64,000 bases of DNA from Verrucomicrobiales bacterium (GCA_029213265.1 JARGNG010000013.1:57985-121984); one strand, 5' to 3'. Counted from the stretch's first letter, positions 1-9,432 are shown. The notes: generated by a model from the sequence alone, not told the origin. Numbers and translations: made by a program.

Positions 1-470
1 GCATCGTAAAGCTGATCCTCGTAGCCAAAGCATTCGGCCTGCTCACGACAAAGAGCAATCATGCGGGTCAGGGAAGGAGCAAAAAGTGAAAACTCTGACT
101 TCTCGCGCGCTTCAGCCCAGGAGGTTTGCGCCAGGACTTTTTCCTGCGCCATTTCCTCAACGAGTCGTTTCGGAACACGGGTTGCCTGGTCGTACTGGTG
201 ACGCCATTCACGGAGATTCGCTCTCACTTCTGCACCCGCCTCTTCCGAATCGAGTGCGCCTTCCACTTCGGTGATCCAGTCTCCCACTTCCGGTGAGGCG
301 AACTTCTCGTGGAGCCATCCGCTGAACCAGGCCATCTGTCGTCCCCGATATTCCACGCCTCTTCGCGGCATGAGCACTTCCTGGTCCCAGCCAAGTAAGG
401 CCTGAGTATCCCCGACGAGTTGCAATTCATCACTGAGAGTGAGGAGGGACTGATAAGAGGGGTTCTTCAT
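1..470 (-). CDS. M32 carboxypeptidase (carboxypeptidase Taq family), N-terminal part
   Basis: The first 156 codons of a minus-strand gene run off the left edge of the window. The product begins MKNPSYQSLLTLSDELQLVG and carries the segment LLGWDQEVLMP at residues 25-35, which matches the conserved N-terminal signature of M32 metallocarboxypeptidases. These enzymes remove C-terminal residues using a metal held by an HExxH motif. That motif lies far beyond residue 150 and is outside the window, so activity cannot be judged. The family is usually about 500 residues. The gene lies downstream of the ribosomal superoperon on the same strand but is separated from its neighbour by a terminator, so it is probably transcribed on its own. 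Confidence 0.8.
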   Translation of the reverse strand, partial: MKNPSYQSLLTLSDELQLVGDTQALLGWDQEVLMPRRGVEYRGRQMAWFSGWLHEKFASPEVGDWITEVEGALDSEEAGAEVRANLREWRHQYDQATRVPKRLVEEMAQEKVLAQTSWAEAREKSEFSLFAPSLTRMIALCREQAECFGYEDQLYD

Positions 471-487
471 ACGAACAATACTGGATC

Positions 488-525
488 ATAAAAACGCCGG
501 TTCCCCGCAAAGGAGCAACCGGCGT
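488..525 (-). terminator. Rho-independent terminator after the trypsin-like gene
   Basis: A perfect 9-bp stem (ACGCCGGTT paired with AACCGGCGT) encloses a 14-nt loop. On the minus strand it is followed by five T residues. It sits just after the stop of the degenerate protease gene and before the M32 gene. Confidence 0.85.
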
Positions 526-546
526 AATAAGAGAATCTTCGGAGCC

Positions 547-1341
547 TTATTTGGCGGCCTCGCGAGCGAGATTGGCCATAACCTGAATCGATCCAGCGGA
601 AAGAGTTCCGAGAACACCGGAAGGATTTCCTTCAATGATCCGGACAACGGTGAGCCCAATCGGCTTGCCTTCGAGGGTGAAAACGGGAATTCCCTGGGCC
701 GTTCCCACACTGGTAACGAAGAAGGTGCGATCTCCCTTGTAGACGCCTGTCACGCGACCGACAACAACAGTCGGCATGTAACCATACACTGCGGAAGCGC
801 GGGAAAGCCCGACCACTTTGTCCGCCTCCTGCGCTGTCGCTGCAAACTGGGAGAAATCCACTTTGTCGAACTTCTTGTTCAGTGCCTTGGCTTCTGCAGC
901 ATCGGGCATGATAAAGGCAATATCTGCTTCCGCGTCCTGACGAACCACTTTTCCGTGAAGCAGCGTCGAGTCGCCGTAGCTGATTTCGACCTCGGAGAAA
1001 ACTGTCTTGGCTTCTTTGATCGTCACAACCTTGTCATCCATTTTCGCCTGCTGACCGGAAAGGCCGAGGCTGGCATCGATCGCAGAGTTGGATACGACAA
1101 TCAGACCGTCATCGCCAATGGTGACCCCCAGAGTACGTCGCTGCTGGTCGCGTGGCGGGAGAGGCTCGCCTGAGGTGGTTGCCTCGAGCTTTCCCTTGGC
1201 AGTGATCACGACGAGGGAGGCCTTGTGCTGCTCAAGCAGTTTGCGGGACTGTTCCGCATCAGTATCCTGAGAAAATGTAGTTCCAAGAGTTGCCAGCGAA
1301 AACGCGGCGATCAGTGAAAAAGGAGCGAGGCTGAATCTCAT
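547..1341 (-). CDS. Exported degenerate trypsin-like (HtrA-type fold) protein
   Basis: This 264-residue protein has a Sec signal peptide (residues 1-24, hydrophobic core then TTFSQ) followed by a region laid out like an HtrA/trypsin-like domain: VVITAKG, GVTIGDDGLIVVSNS, DIAFIMP and GTAQGIPVF. The Asp of the triad (D140 in DIAFI) is present. The position expected for His holds Ala (about A87), and the GNSGGP serine motif reads GTAQGI, with Ala at the serine position. The protein is therefore probably not a protease, and may bind peptides or act as a scaffold in the periplasm. The ATG used here starts the signal peptide; an upstream in-frame ATG adds 13 residues without clear merit. It lies after the superoperon terminator. 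The fold assignment is an inference from motif order. Confidence 0.6.
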   Translation of the reverse strand: MRFSLAPFSLIAAFSLATLGTTFSQDTDAEQSRKLLEQHKASLVVITAKGKLEATTSGEPLPPRDQQRRTLGVTIGDDGLIVVSNSAIDASLGLSGQQAKMDDKVVTIKEAKTVFSEVEISYGDSTLLHGKVVRQDAEADIAFIMPDAAEAKALNKKFDKVDFSQFAATAQEADKVVGLSRASAVYGYMPTVVVGRVTGVYKGDRTFFVTSVGTAQGIPVFTLEGKPIGLTVVRIIEGNPSGVLGTLSAGSIQVMANLAREAAK

Positions 1342-1422
1342 AGGTGTATCAGGGTATCGGAGGAGGTGAGGAAAAGGCAAAGTTTAGAGGGAGGCGGTGG
1401 TTTTCCAAAGCCAATTTTCCTA

Positions 1423-1472
1423 TAAAACAAAAATGTGACATTCGGACTGTTCAAGAACGCCGAATGTCACAT
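1423..1472 (-). terminator. Strong terminator ending the ribosomal superoperon
   Basis: A perfect 13-bp stem (ATGTGACATTCGG with CCGAATGTCACAT) and 14-nt loop are followed on the minus strand by TTTTGTTTTA. It lies about 25 bases after the rpsD stop. This marks rpsD as the last gene of the operon and shows that rpoA and rplQ are not downstream of it. Confidence 0.9.
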
Positions 1473-1497
1473 CTTTGGAAAATTGCTGGGTTCGAAA

Positions 1498-2109
1498 TTA
1501 ACGGGAATACAGCTCCACAACGAGCTGAACATTCACCATCGTATCAATCTCGTCTGCCTCTGGAAGACGATCCATAGTACCGGAAAGATTTTCGCTGTCG
1601 AAAGTAAGCCAGTCCATGAGAGGACGGGCCGAGCAAAGATCAACGGCACGAAGCCCTAGCTGTTGAGAGCGGCTTCCTTCGGCAACAGTGATCGTGTCAC
1701 CGGGCTTAACGCTGTAGGAAGGGATATCAACGCGGCGGCCGTTCACATGAACATGACCGTGACCGACGAACTGACGTGCGGCTCGACGGGTGTTACCCAG
1801 ACCGAGACGATAAACGACATTGTCGAGACGAGTCTCTAAAAGCTGCACGAGAATATCACCGGTAATGCCGCGGCGGCGCTGAGCCTCCGCGAAGTAGCGG
1901 CGAAACTGCTTCTCCATGATGCCATACTGAAAGCGAAGCTTCTGCTTCTCACCCAGAGCAATCGAGTAGTCACTATGCTTACGGCGGGCGCCGCGAGCTC
2001 CGTGCTGACCGGGAGGATAAGGGCGACGCTCAAGCGCTTTTGAGGGACCAAAAAGCGGTACGCCGTAGCGGCGGGAGATTTTGTCGGTGGGACCAGTGTT
2101 TCTTGCCAT
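1498..2109 (-). CDS. rpsD: 30S ribosomal protein S4
   Basis: The 203-residue product has the S4 N-terminal domain (MARNTGPTDKISRRYG, then ERRPYPPGQHG) and an S4 RNA-binding fold with LETRLDNVVYRLG and GHVHVNGRRVDIPSY. S4 nucleates assembly of the 30S body by binding 16S rRNA. Its length is typical. It is the last gene of the superoperon, directly after rpsK. In many bacteria rpoA and rplQ follow here, but a terminator follows instead. Confidence 0.97.
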   Translation of the reverse strand: MARNTGPTDKISRRYGVPLFGPSKALERRPYPPGQHGARGARRKHSDYSIALGEKQKLRFQYGIMEKQFRRYFAEAQRRRGITGDILVQLLETRLDNVVYRLGLGNTRRAARQFVGHGHVHVNGRRVDIPSYSVKPGDTITVAEGSRSQQLGLRAVDLCSARPLMDWLTFDSENLSGTMDRLPEADEIDTMVNVQLVVELYSR

Positions 2110-2136
2110 CTTCTCAGAAAGGTAAAATTGATTCGA

Positions 2137-2739
2137 TTAGACGCGACGAGCCTTCTTAGGTCGGCATCCATTGTGAGGGACGGGAGTGACATCCATAATG
2201 CGGGTCACTTCGATTCCAAGCCCCTGAACGGCGCGAACTGCGGACTCGCGTCCGGCACCGGGACCCTTGACGCGAACTTCGGCCTGCTTGAGACCGTGAG
2301 ACATGGCCTGTCGGCAGGCATCCTGTGCTACAAGCTGCGACGCGTAAGCGGTGCTTTTCCGCGATCCGCGAAAGCCCATCTTACCTGCACTGGACCAGCC
2401 GATCACGTTGCCCTTCGGGTCGGCAACCGTTACGATGGTGTTGTTAAAGGAGGCGGAAACGTGAACGATTCCGACACTGATGTTCTTGGAACCCTTTGCT
2501 TTGATGACCTTGGGAGCCTCAGCACCTTCCGCGCCCTCCAGCTCAAGGAAGATATCCTCCGCCGTGCGAGGCTTCTCCTTCTCTTTCCTCTCCTCGGGAG
2601 CAGCCGGCGCAGCGGCCGCTTCTTCAGCGGGAGGTGCATCATCAGCCGCTTTCTCCGCAGCAGGAGTTTCTTCGGTGGACTTCGCAGCAGGTGCTGCAGC
2701 TTTCTCTTCCACTTCTTCGGGTTTTTCTTCTTCAGCCAT
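2137..2739 (-). CDS. rpsK: 30S ribosomal protein S11 with long acidic N-terminal extension
   Basis: The S11 core begins near residue 80 ([20 protein letters not shown]) and ends with the usual [12 protein letters not shown] tail. It forms part of the 30S platform near the mRNA exit. The product is 200 residues against about 130 in most bacteria. The first 80 residues are rich in Ala, Glu, Pro and Lys (for example [17 protein letters not shown]), are probably disordered, and end in a short predicted helix ([13 protein letters not shown]). No Met lies between the first codon and the core, so the extension is not a start-site artefact unless a non-ATG start is used. S5 in the same operon has a similar extension. 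Confidence 0.95.
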   Translation of the reverse strand: MAEEEKPEEVEEKAAAPAAKSTEETPAAEKAADDAPPAEEAAAAPAAPEERKEKEKPRTAEDIFLELEGAEGAEAPKVIKAKGSKNISVGIVHVSASFNNTIVTVADPKGNVIGWSSAGKMGFRGSRKSTAYASQLVAQDACRQAMSHGLKQAEVRVKGPGAGRESAVRAVQGLGIEVTRIMDVTPVPHNGCRPKKARRV

Positions 2740-2762
2740 CTGTTTAAATAAAAGTGATAGAA

Positions 2763-3131
2763 TTAGCGGACCACACCTACCGTCTTACGCTTCCCTTTGC
2801 GTGTCCGGGCATTCGTTTTGGTGCGCTGCCCACGGGCGGGAAGTCCACGGCGGTGGCGATATCCACGGTAGCAATTGATCGAAGCGAGGCGCTTCATGTG
2901 ACCCTGAATGTCGCGGCGGAGGTCACCTTCAATCATGACGCTTCCTCCCGTGATCGCACTGGCGATCCGTCCAAGTTGTTCGTCGCTCAACTCTCCGGTA
3001 CGGATGTTCTTATCGACTCCGGCTTCCTCAAGAATTTTTGCGGAAGTTTTCGGTCCGATTCCGTAGATGTAAGGAAGCGATGCTTCGATTCGCTTCTCAT
3101 TCGGGATTTCGACTCCAAGTAGGCGTGCCAT
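2763..3131 (-). CDS. rpsM: 30S ribosomal protein S13
   Basis: The 122-residue product shows the S13 helix-two-turn-helix core ([18 protein letters not shown]) and the basic C-terminal tail ([20 protein letters not shown]). It contacts tRNA and the 50S bridge in the head of the small subunit. Its position between rpmJ and rpsK is the classic alpha-operon order. Confidence 0.97.
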   Translation of the reverse strand: MARLLGVEIPNEKRIEASLPYIYGIGPKTSAKILEEAGVDKNIRTGELSDEQLGRIASAITGGSVMIEGDLRRDIQGHMKRLASINCYRGYRHRRGLPARGQRTKTNARTRKGKRKTVGVVR

Positions 3132-3169
3132 AACTAAATAAATTGTTTCGAATCAGTAAGAGGAACCGA

Positions 3170-3283
3170 CTATCCCTGACGCTGCTTGTGGCGTGGGTTT
3201 TTGCAAATTACGCGAAGAACGCCCTGGCGCTTGATGATGCGACAGTCGCTGCAGAGTCTTTTTACAGATGGCCTAACTTTCAT
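3170..3283 (-). CDS. rpmJ: 50S ribosomal protein L36
   Basis: This 37-residue protein begins [14 protein letters not shown] and ends [10 protein letters not shown]. Cys11, Cys14, Cys27 and His32 form the zinc-ribbon set of the zinc-binding L36 type. It sits between map and rpsM, the expected alpha-operon position. No infA gene accompanies it. Confidence 0.95.
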   Translation of the reverse strand: MKVRPSVKRLCSDCRIIKRQGVLRVICKNPRHKQRQG

Positions 3284-3582
3284 AGGGACAAATAGGGTGT
3301 CAGTCTTTCGTTTGGGGAAATTGGTTTGTTTGCCGTTTCCGGCGGTAACTAAGGTGGTAATTTTCAGACCACGTTTTGGTCTTTCGCTCCCCTGCCCGAG
3401 TCCTCCCTGCCAAAATTCGGCGCGAGGACGGAATTGGTATCACAGTTTCGGCTTTTCGCAACCGGTGTTTCGGAGATAGCTCCAATTTTTAGGGAGAATT
3501 TTTAAAGTTTTTGGCGGTCTCGTGATTACTAGGGGGAATTCGGACCGGAAGTGGGTGAAAACGGGGTTGGTCCTGGACTTTT
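3284..3582. other. Intergenic region between map and rpmJ
   Basis: This 299-base gap is the longest inside the superoperon. No IF-1 (infA) reading frame, tRNA or strong hairpin was seen. Its size suggests it could hold an internal promoter for the rpmJ-rpsM-rpsK-rpsD group, but no convincing pair of promoter boxes was identified. Confidence 0.5.
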
Positions 3583-4398
3583 TTATGCAGCTGCAGTGGA
3601 ATAGCTCCGCTCCCTGGGAGTCAGGATTTCCGCCTCACCACTTGTAATCAAAACAGTATGTTCAAAGTGGGCTGAGAGTTCACGATCTTTCGTAATTACA
3701 GTCCAGTCATCGTCGAGAATAAGAACGTCTTCCGTCCCGGCGTTCACCATCGGCTCAATCGCAAGAACCATTCCGGCCTGAAGGCGGGGGTTCTTGAAAC
3801 GGCGGATTCGCATTTCGTCCTCGTCCCAGTAGTTCGGGACCTGCGGCTCTTCGTGAAGTTGGCGTCCAACTCCGTGACCGACGAATTGCTTCACCACCGT
3901 GTAACCGTGAACCTGAACACATTCCTCCACAGAACGGCAAACCGAAGAAAGGAGCTCACCCTCCCGGGCATTGGAAATCGCGGCATAGAGAGATTCTTCG
4001 GTCGATGCCAGAAGTGCTTCTGCCTCTCCGCCAATAACTCCAACAGGAATGGTCTTTGCGTTGTCACCGATCCACCCGGCTGGCGTCTCGATGCCAACGT
4101 CAATTTTAACAATGTCTCCTTCGTTGAGAACGCGGGTTCCACCAATTCCATGCACGACCTCTTCGTTTACAGAAATACAGATATTTCCGGGGAATCCCCT
4201 GTAGCCAAGAAAGGCACTGACACACTTATTTTCAGTGACCAGATCCGCTGCCGCCTGGTCGATCGTACCCGTGGTAACCCCCGGCGCCACCATTTCGGCA
4301 CACTGCCGGAGGATGTTCGCAGCAATCGAACCCGCCTCGCGAAGTCCATCCAACTCACTACCGGAGCGAAGTTGAATTCTGGATTTCCGCTTGGCCAT
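3583..4398 (-). CDS. map: Methionine aminopeptidase, type I
   Basis: The 271-residue product removes the initiator Met from nascent proteins. Family motifs are present in order: FLGYRGFPGNICISVNEEVV, DIVKIDVG, FVGHGVG and the C-terminal EPMV block, with the metal ligands Asp, Asp, His, Glu and Glu visible in these blocks. It directly follows secY by 18 bases, an arrangement common in bacteria, although adk, which often lies between them, is absent. Confidence 0.96.
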   Translation of the reverse strand: MAKRKSRIQLRSGSELDGLREAGSIAANILRQCAEMVAPGVTTGTIDQAAADLVTENKCVSAFLGYRGFPGNICISVNEEVVHGIGGTRVLNEGDIVKIDVGIETPAGWIGDNAKTIPVGVIGGEAEALLASTEESLYAAISNAREGELLSSVCRSVEECVQVHGYTVVKQFVGHGVGRQLHEEPQVPNYWDEDEMRIRRFKNPRLQAGMVLAIEPMVNAGTEDVLILDDDWTVITKDRELSAHFEHTVLITSGEAEILTPRERSYSTAAA

Positions 4399-4416
4399 TC
4401 CAATCCCAATCAGAAC

Positions 4417-5928
4417 TTAACCGCCCTTGGCGATCTGATAGTAAACGATTCCGCCAATGAGCAGAATGGCGGCGATAACCAGCAGCCAGAGAATTTGATT
4501 TCCACCCGCGGCAGCACCTTGTCCACCCGGGCGATCGAAACGTCCCCGGATGCGGCCTTTGCGAAGAAACCCATCGTAGTGGCGCTGAATAAGATGAGTC
4601 TCAATCTGACGCATCACGTCAAGAAGAACACCCACCATAATGAGGAGTCCCGTCCCGCCAAAGAACTGGGCCGCCAACGGAGGCACACCCATCAGTGCGG
4701 TGAGAATGGGGGGGAGAATCGCAATGATCGTAAGGAAAATCGCTCCAGCAAAGGTGAGGCGACTCATCGTGCGATCCAGAAACTCCGCGGTCGCTTTACC
4801 AGGGCGGACTCCGGGAATGTATCCACCGTTCTTCTTCAAATCGTCTGCGATCTGGTTCGGCTGGAACATGGTTGCAACCCAGAAGTAGCTGAAGAAAAAG
4901 ATCATCAGACCGGTGAGGCCGTAGTAAAGCACACCGCTTCCACCACCACCGAGCGCGAGTGAAAGCTCACGTGCCCAAAGCTTGTCCGGAAAGGCCCAAC
5001 CGATGATCTGGGATGGAAACATGAGAATCGCCTGAGCGAAAATGATCGGCATAACACCGGCGTAGTTCACCTTGAGAGGCATGTGCTGCGACTGGCCGCC
5101 ATACATTTTGCCTCCGCGAACCTGCTTGGCGTAATTGATTGGAACCCGGCGCTGGGCCTGCGTAATCGCAATGACCGCAGCAACAACGAAGAAGAGGAAG
5201 GCGATGAGAGCCACCAACTGGAAGGATCGGAGCGGATTGTCTCCTGCGGAGGCCACATAGGTATTCCAAACCTGGAAGAGGGCACCGGGCAGTGCGTAAA
5301 TAATGTTCACCGTAATGATGATGGAAACTCCGTTCCCGATTCCACGCTCAGTAATCTGATCTCCCAGCCACATGAGGAACATGGTTCCAGCAGTGATGAT
5401 AATGACCGTGGTAATGATAAAACCAATCCCTCCGTCGGGAACGAGCTCCCTCGTCGACTGATTCGCAATGTCGCGGAGAAACGGATTGGCCTCCGGCTGC
5501 ACTAGTGACTTGGCCAACATCCACCCCTGGAACAAACACAATACCAGCGTCAGAAGACGGGTATACATGCTGATTTTCTGCTGCCCACCCTCTTCGCGCC
5601 GAAGCTTACTCAAAGAAGGGACCACCGCAGAAAGAAGCTGCGTCATAATCGACGCACTGATGTAGGGCATGATCCCAAGAGCAAAAAGCGCTGAGTTCTG
5701 GAGGCCACCACCGCTGAATACATTCATCAGGGCGAGCACGGCGGTAAGACCTCTGCTGTCCTGAGATTGCTCCTGAACCTGACCGTACCATTCCTGAAGC
5801 ACATTCGCATCCACTCCGGGAAGCGTGATGACCGCCCCGAGACGGACGATCACGACCACAAGCAAAGTGAAAAGAATCCGGGAGCGCAGCTCCGGGATCT
5901 TAAAAGTGTTGGCGAAAGCGGATATCAT
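4417..5928 (-). CDS. secY: Preprotein translocase subunit SecY
   Basis: The 503-residue integral membrane protein forms the Sec channel. Ten hydrophobic segments can be followed, with the signatures GIMPYISASIMTQLL, GIGNGVSIII and FAQAILMFPSQI. It is longer than E. coli SecY (443), with extra sequence around residues 120-150 and a C-terminal extra hydrophobic segment (ILWLLVIAAILLIGGIVYY) after a Gly-rich stretch. It follows rplO after a 140-base spacer and precedes map. Confidence 0.97.
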   Translation of the reverse strand: MISAFANTFKIPELRSRILFTLLVVVIVRLGAVITLPGVDANVLQEWYGQVQEQSQDSRGLTAVLALMNVFSGGGLQNSALFALGIMPYISASIMTQLLSAVVPSLSKLRREEGGQQKISMYTRLLTLVLCLFQGWMLAKSLVQPEANPFLRDIANQSTRELVPDGGIGFIITTVIIITAGTMFLMWLGDQITERGIGNGVSIIITVNIIYALPGALFQVWNTYVASAGDNPLRSFQLVALIAFLFFVVAAVIAITQAQRRVPINYAKQVRGGKMYGGQSQHMPLKVNYAGVMPIIFAQAILMFPSQIIGWAFPDKLWARELSLALGGGGSGVLYYGLTGLMIFFFSYFWVATMFQPNQIADDLKKNGGYIPGVRPGKATAEFLDRTMSRLTFAGAIFLTIIAILPPILTALMGVPPLAAQFFGGTGLLIMVGVLLDVMRQIETHLIQRHYDGFLRKGRIRGRFDRPGGQGAAAGGNQILWLLVIAAILLIGGIVYYQIAKGG

Positions 5929-6068
5929 GAAAGAGGGCGTCGTAGAAGTGCTAAAGGGCTTTGTCAGTCAGAGGGCAATGTCTGGTTCGAATACGTAAGG
6001 GGCTTTGGCGGGGAATCCAAGAGGGTTCAATTGCCGCCCTGTAAACCGGATTCCAAACAAACAACCGC

Positions 6069-6515
6069 TCAGGAATCCGAAACGCTACCACCGGCTTTCT
6101 CGATCTTCTCCTTCGCGGATGCGGACAACTTGTCCACGGAAACCGTCAGTTTCTTAGAGAGATCGCCATTGCCGAGCACCTTGATGGCATCGCAAACACC
6201 TTTTACCAGGCCGCAGGCGCGAAGGCTTTCCTCGTTGACCTCGTCCCCCTCGGAGAATTTGGCCTCAAGATCGCAGACATTCACAGTTGCCACGTTTTCC
6301 TTAAACTGGGCATTGTTGAAACCCTTCTTAGGGAGTCGACGGGCCAGAGGCATCTGTCCACCCTCAAAGCTGGGACGAATCGATGCGCCGGAACGGGACT
6401 TTTGACCTTTGTGGCCTTTGCCACAAGTTTTTCCAAGTCCGGAGCTTTCTCCGCGCCCAACGCGACGGCGGCGGTGACGGGATCCTTCGGTAGGTTGAAG
6501 TTCGTGAAGTTTCAT
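6069..6515 (-). CDS. rplO: 50S ribosomal protein L15
   Basis: The 148-residue product has the basic Gly-rich N-terminus ([20 protein letters not shown]) and the C-terminal L15 fold with [15 protein letters not shown]. It binds 23S rRNA late in 50S assembly. An AGGAG ribosome binding site lies upstream of its ATG. It follows rpsE directly; rpmD (L30), usually between the two, is missing. Confidence 0.96.
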   Translation of the reverse strand: MKLHELQPTEGSRHRRRRVGRGESSGLGKTCGKGHKGQKSRSGASIRPSFEGGQMPLARRLPKKGFNNAQFKENVATVNVCDLEAKFSEGDEVNEESLRACGLVKGVCDAIKVLGNGDLSKKLTVSVDKLSASAKEKIEKAGGSVSDS

Positions 6516-6548
6516 GAGGCTGTTCTCCTGAATCGGAATGAAATAGAA

Positions 6549-7418
6549 TTAGAGAGATTTCTTTTCGGCAAGCTTCTTGCCACGAAGAGAGTAGATCTCT
6601 TCTTTTGAGCGCAACTGCTCGAGAGCATTCAAGGTTGCTTTGATGACGTTTGCCTGATTGTTGGAACCGAGGGACTTCGCGAGAACGTCCTTGATTCCGG
6701 CTGCTTCGACAACCGCACGAACTCCACCACCGGCGATCAAACCGGTTCCGGGAGACGCAGGACGAAGGAGAACCCGACCACCGCCATGTTCACCGATGAC
6801 GCGGTGGGGAATAGTGTTCTCGGTGATGTTCACGGAAATCATGGCACGCTTCGAAGACTCGCTCGCCTTCTTGATGCATTCGGCGACCTCCTGGGCCTTG
6901 CCGAATCCAAACCCCACTTTTCCTTCGCGGTCACCGCTGACGACAAGGGCACTGAAGCTGAAACGACGTCCACCCTTGACCACTTTGGCACAACGGTTGA
7001 TGTGAACGACTTTCTCAAATGCGTTTTCCATGTCCTCACCGCGAGCGGAAGGAGGGGCGTTGGAGCGAAGGATTTCCTCTGCTTTCTTGAGCTTATCGAA
7101 TTTTTGTTCGCCTTCAGCGGCAGGAGCTGCCTCCGCAGGAGTCTCGGCTTCCGCAGGAGGCTCGGCTTCCGCCTTCACCTCCTCTGCTGGAGCTTCAGGA
7201 GCCGCTTCTGCCTCCGTCTTCACCTCTTCTGCCGGAGCCTCAACAGGCTCTTCGGCAGGGGCTGCCTCCGCAGCGGCTGCCTCCGCAGCGGCTGCCTCCG
7301 CAGGGGCCTCAGCTTCCGCCTTTACCTCTTCAGCCGGAGTCTCAGCAGCCTTTTCGGAAGCGGCATCAGCTGCAACTTCCTCTTCAGGCGTTTCGTCGTT
7401 TTTGGTTTCCTCGCTCAT
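6549..7418 (-). CDS. rpsE: 30S ribosomal protein S5 with long Ala/Glu-rich N-terminal extension
   Basis: The S5 core starts near residue 134 ([20 protein letters not shown]) and includes the [15 protein letters not shown] loop important for decoding accuracy. The product is 289 residues against about 170 in most bacteria. Residues 1-130 are acidic and contain several near-repeats of [11 protein letters not shown], probably unstructured. The ATG at MSEETKND was chosen because it lies 11 bases after the rplR stop; the longer open frame starts inside rplR. The rest of the gene order is that of a normal spc operon. Confidence 0.95.
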   Translation of the reverse strand: MSEETKNDETPEEEVAADAASEKAAETPAEEVKAEAEAPAEAAAAEAAAAEAAPAEEPVEAPAEEVKTEAEAAPEAPAEEVKAEAEPPAEAETPAEAAPAAEGEQKFDKLKKAEEILRSNAPPSARGEDMENAFEKVVHINRCAKVVKGGRRFSFSALVVSGDREGKVGFGFGKAQEVAECIKKASESSKRAMISVNITENTIPHRVIGEHGGGRVLLRPASPGTGLIAGGGVRAVVEAAGIKDVLAKSLGSNNQANVIKATLNALEQLRSKEEIYSLRGKKLAEKKSL

Positions 7419-7428
7419 TAAAAAATTC

Positions 7429-7785
7429 TTAGAAGTTGAGACCTGCTTCGCGGGCGGCATCGGCCAATGCCTTTACTTTTCCATGGAACTGGAATCCACC
7501 CCGATCAAAAACAACGGTCTCGATTTTCGCGTCTTTGGCACGCTTGGCAACAGTCTGTCCCACTTTCGTGGCAGACTCAACACTGGCACCCTTTGCTCCG
7601 ACTTCCTTGTCGAGAGTTGAGGCGGCTGCAAGAGTACGACCACTTTGGTCATCAATCAACTGCGCGTAGACATTCTGATTGGAGAAATGCACGGCGAGAC
7701 GGGGACGCTGGGAGGTGCCGAAAATTTTCTTCCGGATACGGCGGCGCACTTTGGCTCGGGCTTGCTTGCGGATATAGAGACTCAT
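7429..7785 (-). CDS. rplR: 50S ribosomal protein L18
   Basis: The 118-residue product has the L18 signatures [20 protein letters not shown] and [20 protein letters not shown]. It binds 5S rRNA with L5 in the central protuberance. An AAGGA sequence lies upstream of the ATG. It follows rplF and precedes rpsE. Confidence 0.97.
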   Translation of the reverse strand: MSLYIRKQARAKVRRRIRKKIFGTSQRPRLAVHFSNQNVYAQLIDDQSGRTLAAASTLDKEVGAKGASVESATKVGQTVAKRAKDAKIETVVFDRGGFQFHGKVKALADAAREAGLNF

Positions 7786-7814
7786 TTCTGCTGTCCTTGT
7801 AAAATTGCTTGGGA

Positions 7815-8354
7815 TTACTTGACGCTCTTACCCTGCTTACGACGGACATACTCGTCCTTGTAGCGAACCCCTTTACCTTTGTAAGGCTCCGGCGGGTAGT
7901 AAGAGCGAACGTCGGCTGCGAACTGTCCGACCAACTGCTTGTCGATTCCTTCGACCTTAATCTTAGTGTTGTCTTCGACCGTCACGGTAACACCGTCCGG
8001 AATCGGGTGGAGCACTGGATGAGAAAAGCCGAGGCTGAGATCCAGATCCCTGCCCTTAACAGAAGCACGGAATCCAACGCCCTGCACTTCCAGCTCGCGA
8101 ACGAACCCGTTGGATACGCCCTCAACCATATTTGCAATCAAACTGCGGGCGGTTCCGTGCATGGCACGAAGCTTACGTTCCTCGGACTCGCGAGTGACGG
8201 ACACTTTCCCATCTTCCTGCGCGATCGCAAGACCACGTGGGAGTGTCCACTCCAGCTTACCTTTCGGCCCTTCGACCGAGAGACCGGAATCATCGCCGAC
8301 TTTGATCTCCACTTTCTCGGGGAGACTAATCTCTTGTTTACCTATCCTCGACAT
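7815..8354 (-). CDS. rplF: 50S ribosomal protein L6
   Basis: The 179-residue product consists of two L6 repeats and the C-terminal signature [20 protein letters not shown]. It lies near the factor-binding site and sarcin-ricin loop. Length and context are typical of the spc operon. Confidence 0.97.
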   Translation of the reverse strand: MSRIGKQEISLPEKVEIKVGDDSGLSVEGPKGKLEWTLPRGLAIAQEDGKVSVTRESEERKLRAMHGTARSLIANMVEGVSNGFVRELEVQGVGFRASVKGRDLDLSLGFSHPVLHPIPDGVTVTVEDNTKIKVEGIDKQLVGQFAADVRSYYPPEPYKGKGVRYKDEYVRRKQGKSVK

Positions 8355-8396
8355 GATTGTTGATTCGTTGAGATGATGTAGCGGAACGCTTTCCTG

Positions 8397-8795
8397 TTAC
8401 CAGACCAGGGCGAGCAGTTCTCCGCCAATGTTTTGTTTCCGTGCCGAGTGACCGGCCATAATTCCTTTGGAAGTGGAAAGAATTGCGATTCCCATTCCAC
8501 CAAGGACTTTGGGAACTTCCTCAGCGGCCACGTAGCTACGAAGGCCGGGGCGGCTGACCCGCTTCAGATTCTTCAGAGCCGGCGTATGCCCGGAGTAGCG
8601 GGGCTTTGCTCGAAGCACAGCCTCGGCACCTTCGCCAACTTTCTCATAGGACCAGAGATATCCCTCCTCCTTGAGGATACGGGCGATCTCTTCCTTGATC
8701 TTGGAATAGGGTGCAGTGAAATCCTCCTTTTCCGCCATGGTGGCGTTCTTGAAACGAGTGAGGAAATCTGAAATTGGGTCGCTGACGACTGCCAT
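8397..8795 (-). CDS. rpsH: 30S ribosomal protein S8
   Basis: The 132-residue product starts MAVVSDPISDFLTRFKNA and ends with the S8 signature STSKGIMAGHSARKQNIGGE. S8 binds helix 21 of 16S rRNA and in E. coli also represses the spc operon. Only 49 bases separate it from rplE, so rpsN (S14), usually found there, is missing. Confidence 0.97.
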   Translation of the reverse strand: MAVVSDPISDFLTRFKNATMAEKEDFTAPYSKIKEEIARILKEEGYLWSYEKVGEGAEAVLRAKPRYSGHTPALKNLKRVSRPGLRSYVAAEEVPKVLGGMGIAILSTSKGIMAGHSARKQNIGGELLALVW

Positions 8796-8844
8796 TGTTC
8801 CGGTGGGTTACGAGTGAGTTAACTAAAATAAAATTGCTGACCAG

Positions 8845-9405
8845 TTACGCAGCGGCTTCTGCCGGCTTGCGGAATGGGATTCCGAGAAGAGTGAGGAGCT
8901 CGCGAGCTTCATCATCCGTGGTTGCCGTAGTGACAATGGTAAGGTCGAAACCGATCGTCCGATTGACCTTATCGAGTTCAATCTCCGGGAAAATCGTGTG
9001 ATCACTGATTCCCACCGTGTAGTTCCCGTTCCCATCGAAGGACTTGATCGAAAGCCCGCGAAAGTCGCGAATAGTCGGCGAAGCCACATTGATGAAACGG
9101 TCGAGGAATTCCCACATCTGGCGTCCCCGAAGCGTAACGCGGGCACCGATCGTGTCACCGATACGCAACTTGAAGTTCGAGATCGCGATCTTGGAGCGGG
9201 TAGGAACAGCACGCTGTCCGGTGATCTTACCGAGGTCTTCGATCACAGCTTCCGAGGCCGCTTTGCGATCCTCTTCTCTTCCGAAACCGCTGTTTAGAAC
9301 AACTTTCGTGATCGTGGGGATCTGGTGCACGTTTCCGTATCCAAACTTCTCCTGAAGTTCGGTGGCGACCTTGTCTTTGTAGATTGTTTTGAGTGCTGGC
9401 TCCAT
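8845..9405 (-). CDS. rplE: 50S ribosomal protein L5
   Basis: The 186-residue product has the L5 signatures KVVLNSGFG, GQRAVPTRSKIAISNFKLR and the C-terminal FDLTIVTTATTDDEARELL. It binds 5S rRNA and contacts P-site tRNA. An AGGAGA ribosome binding site precedes the ATG. Confidence 0.97.
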   Translation of the reverse strand: MEPALKTIYKDKVATELQEKFGYGNVHQIPTITKVVLNSGFGREEDRKAASEAVIEDLGKITGQRAVPTRSKIAISNFKLRIGDTIGARVTLRGRQMWEFLDRFINVASPTIRDFRGLSIKSFDGNGNYTVGISDHTIFPEIELDKVNRTIGFDLTIVTTATTDDEARELLTLLGIPFRKPAEAAA

Positions 9406-9432
9406 TACCTGTCTCCTACTTTCAAAAATGGT

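Noticed and set aside
3284..3582. Possible infA between map and rpmJ
   Set aside because: The frames in this gap do not resemble IF-1.
8796..8844. Possible rpsN between rplE and rpsH
   Set aside because: The gap is only 49 bases, too short even for the small zinc form of S14.
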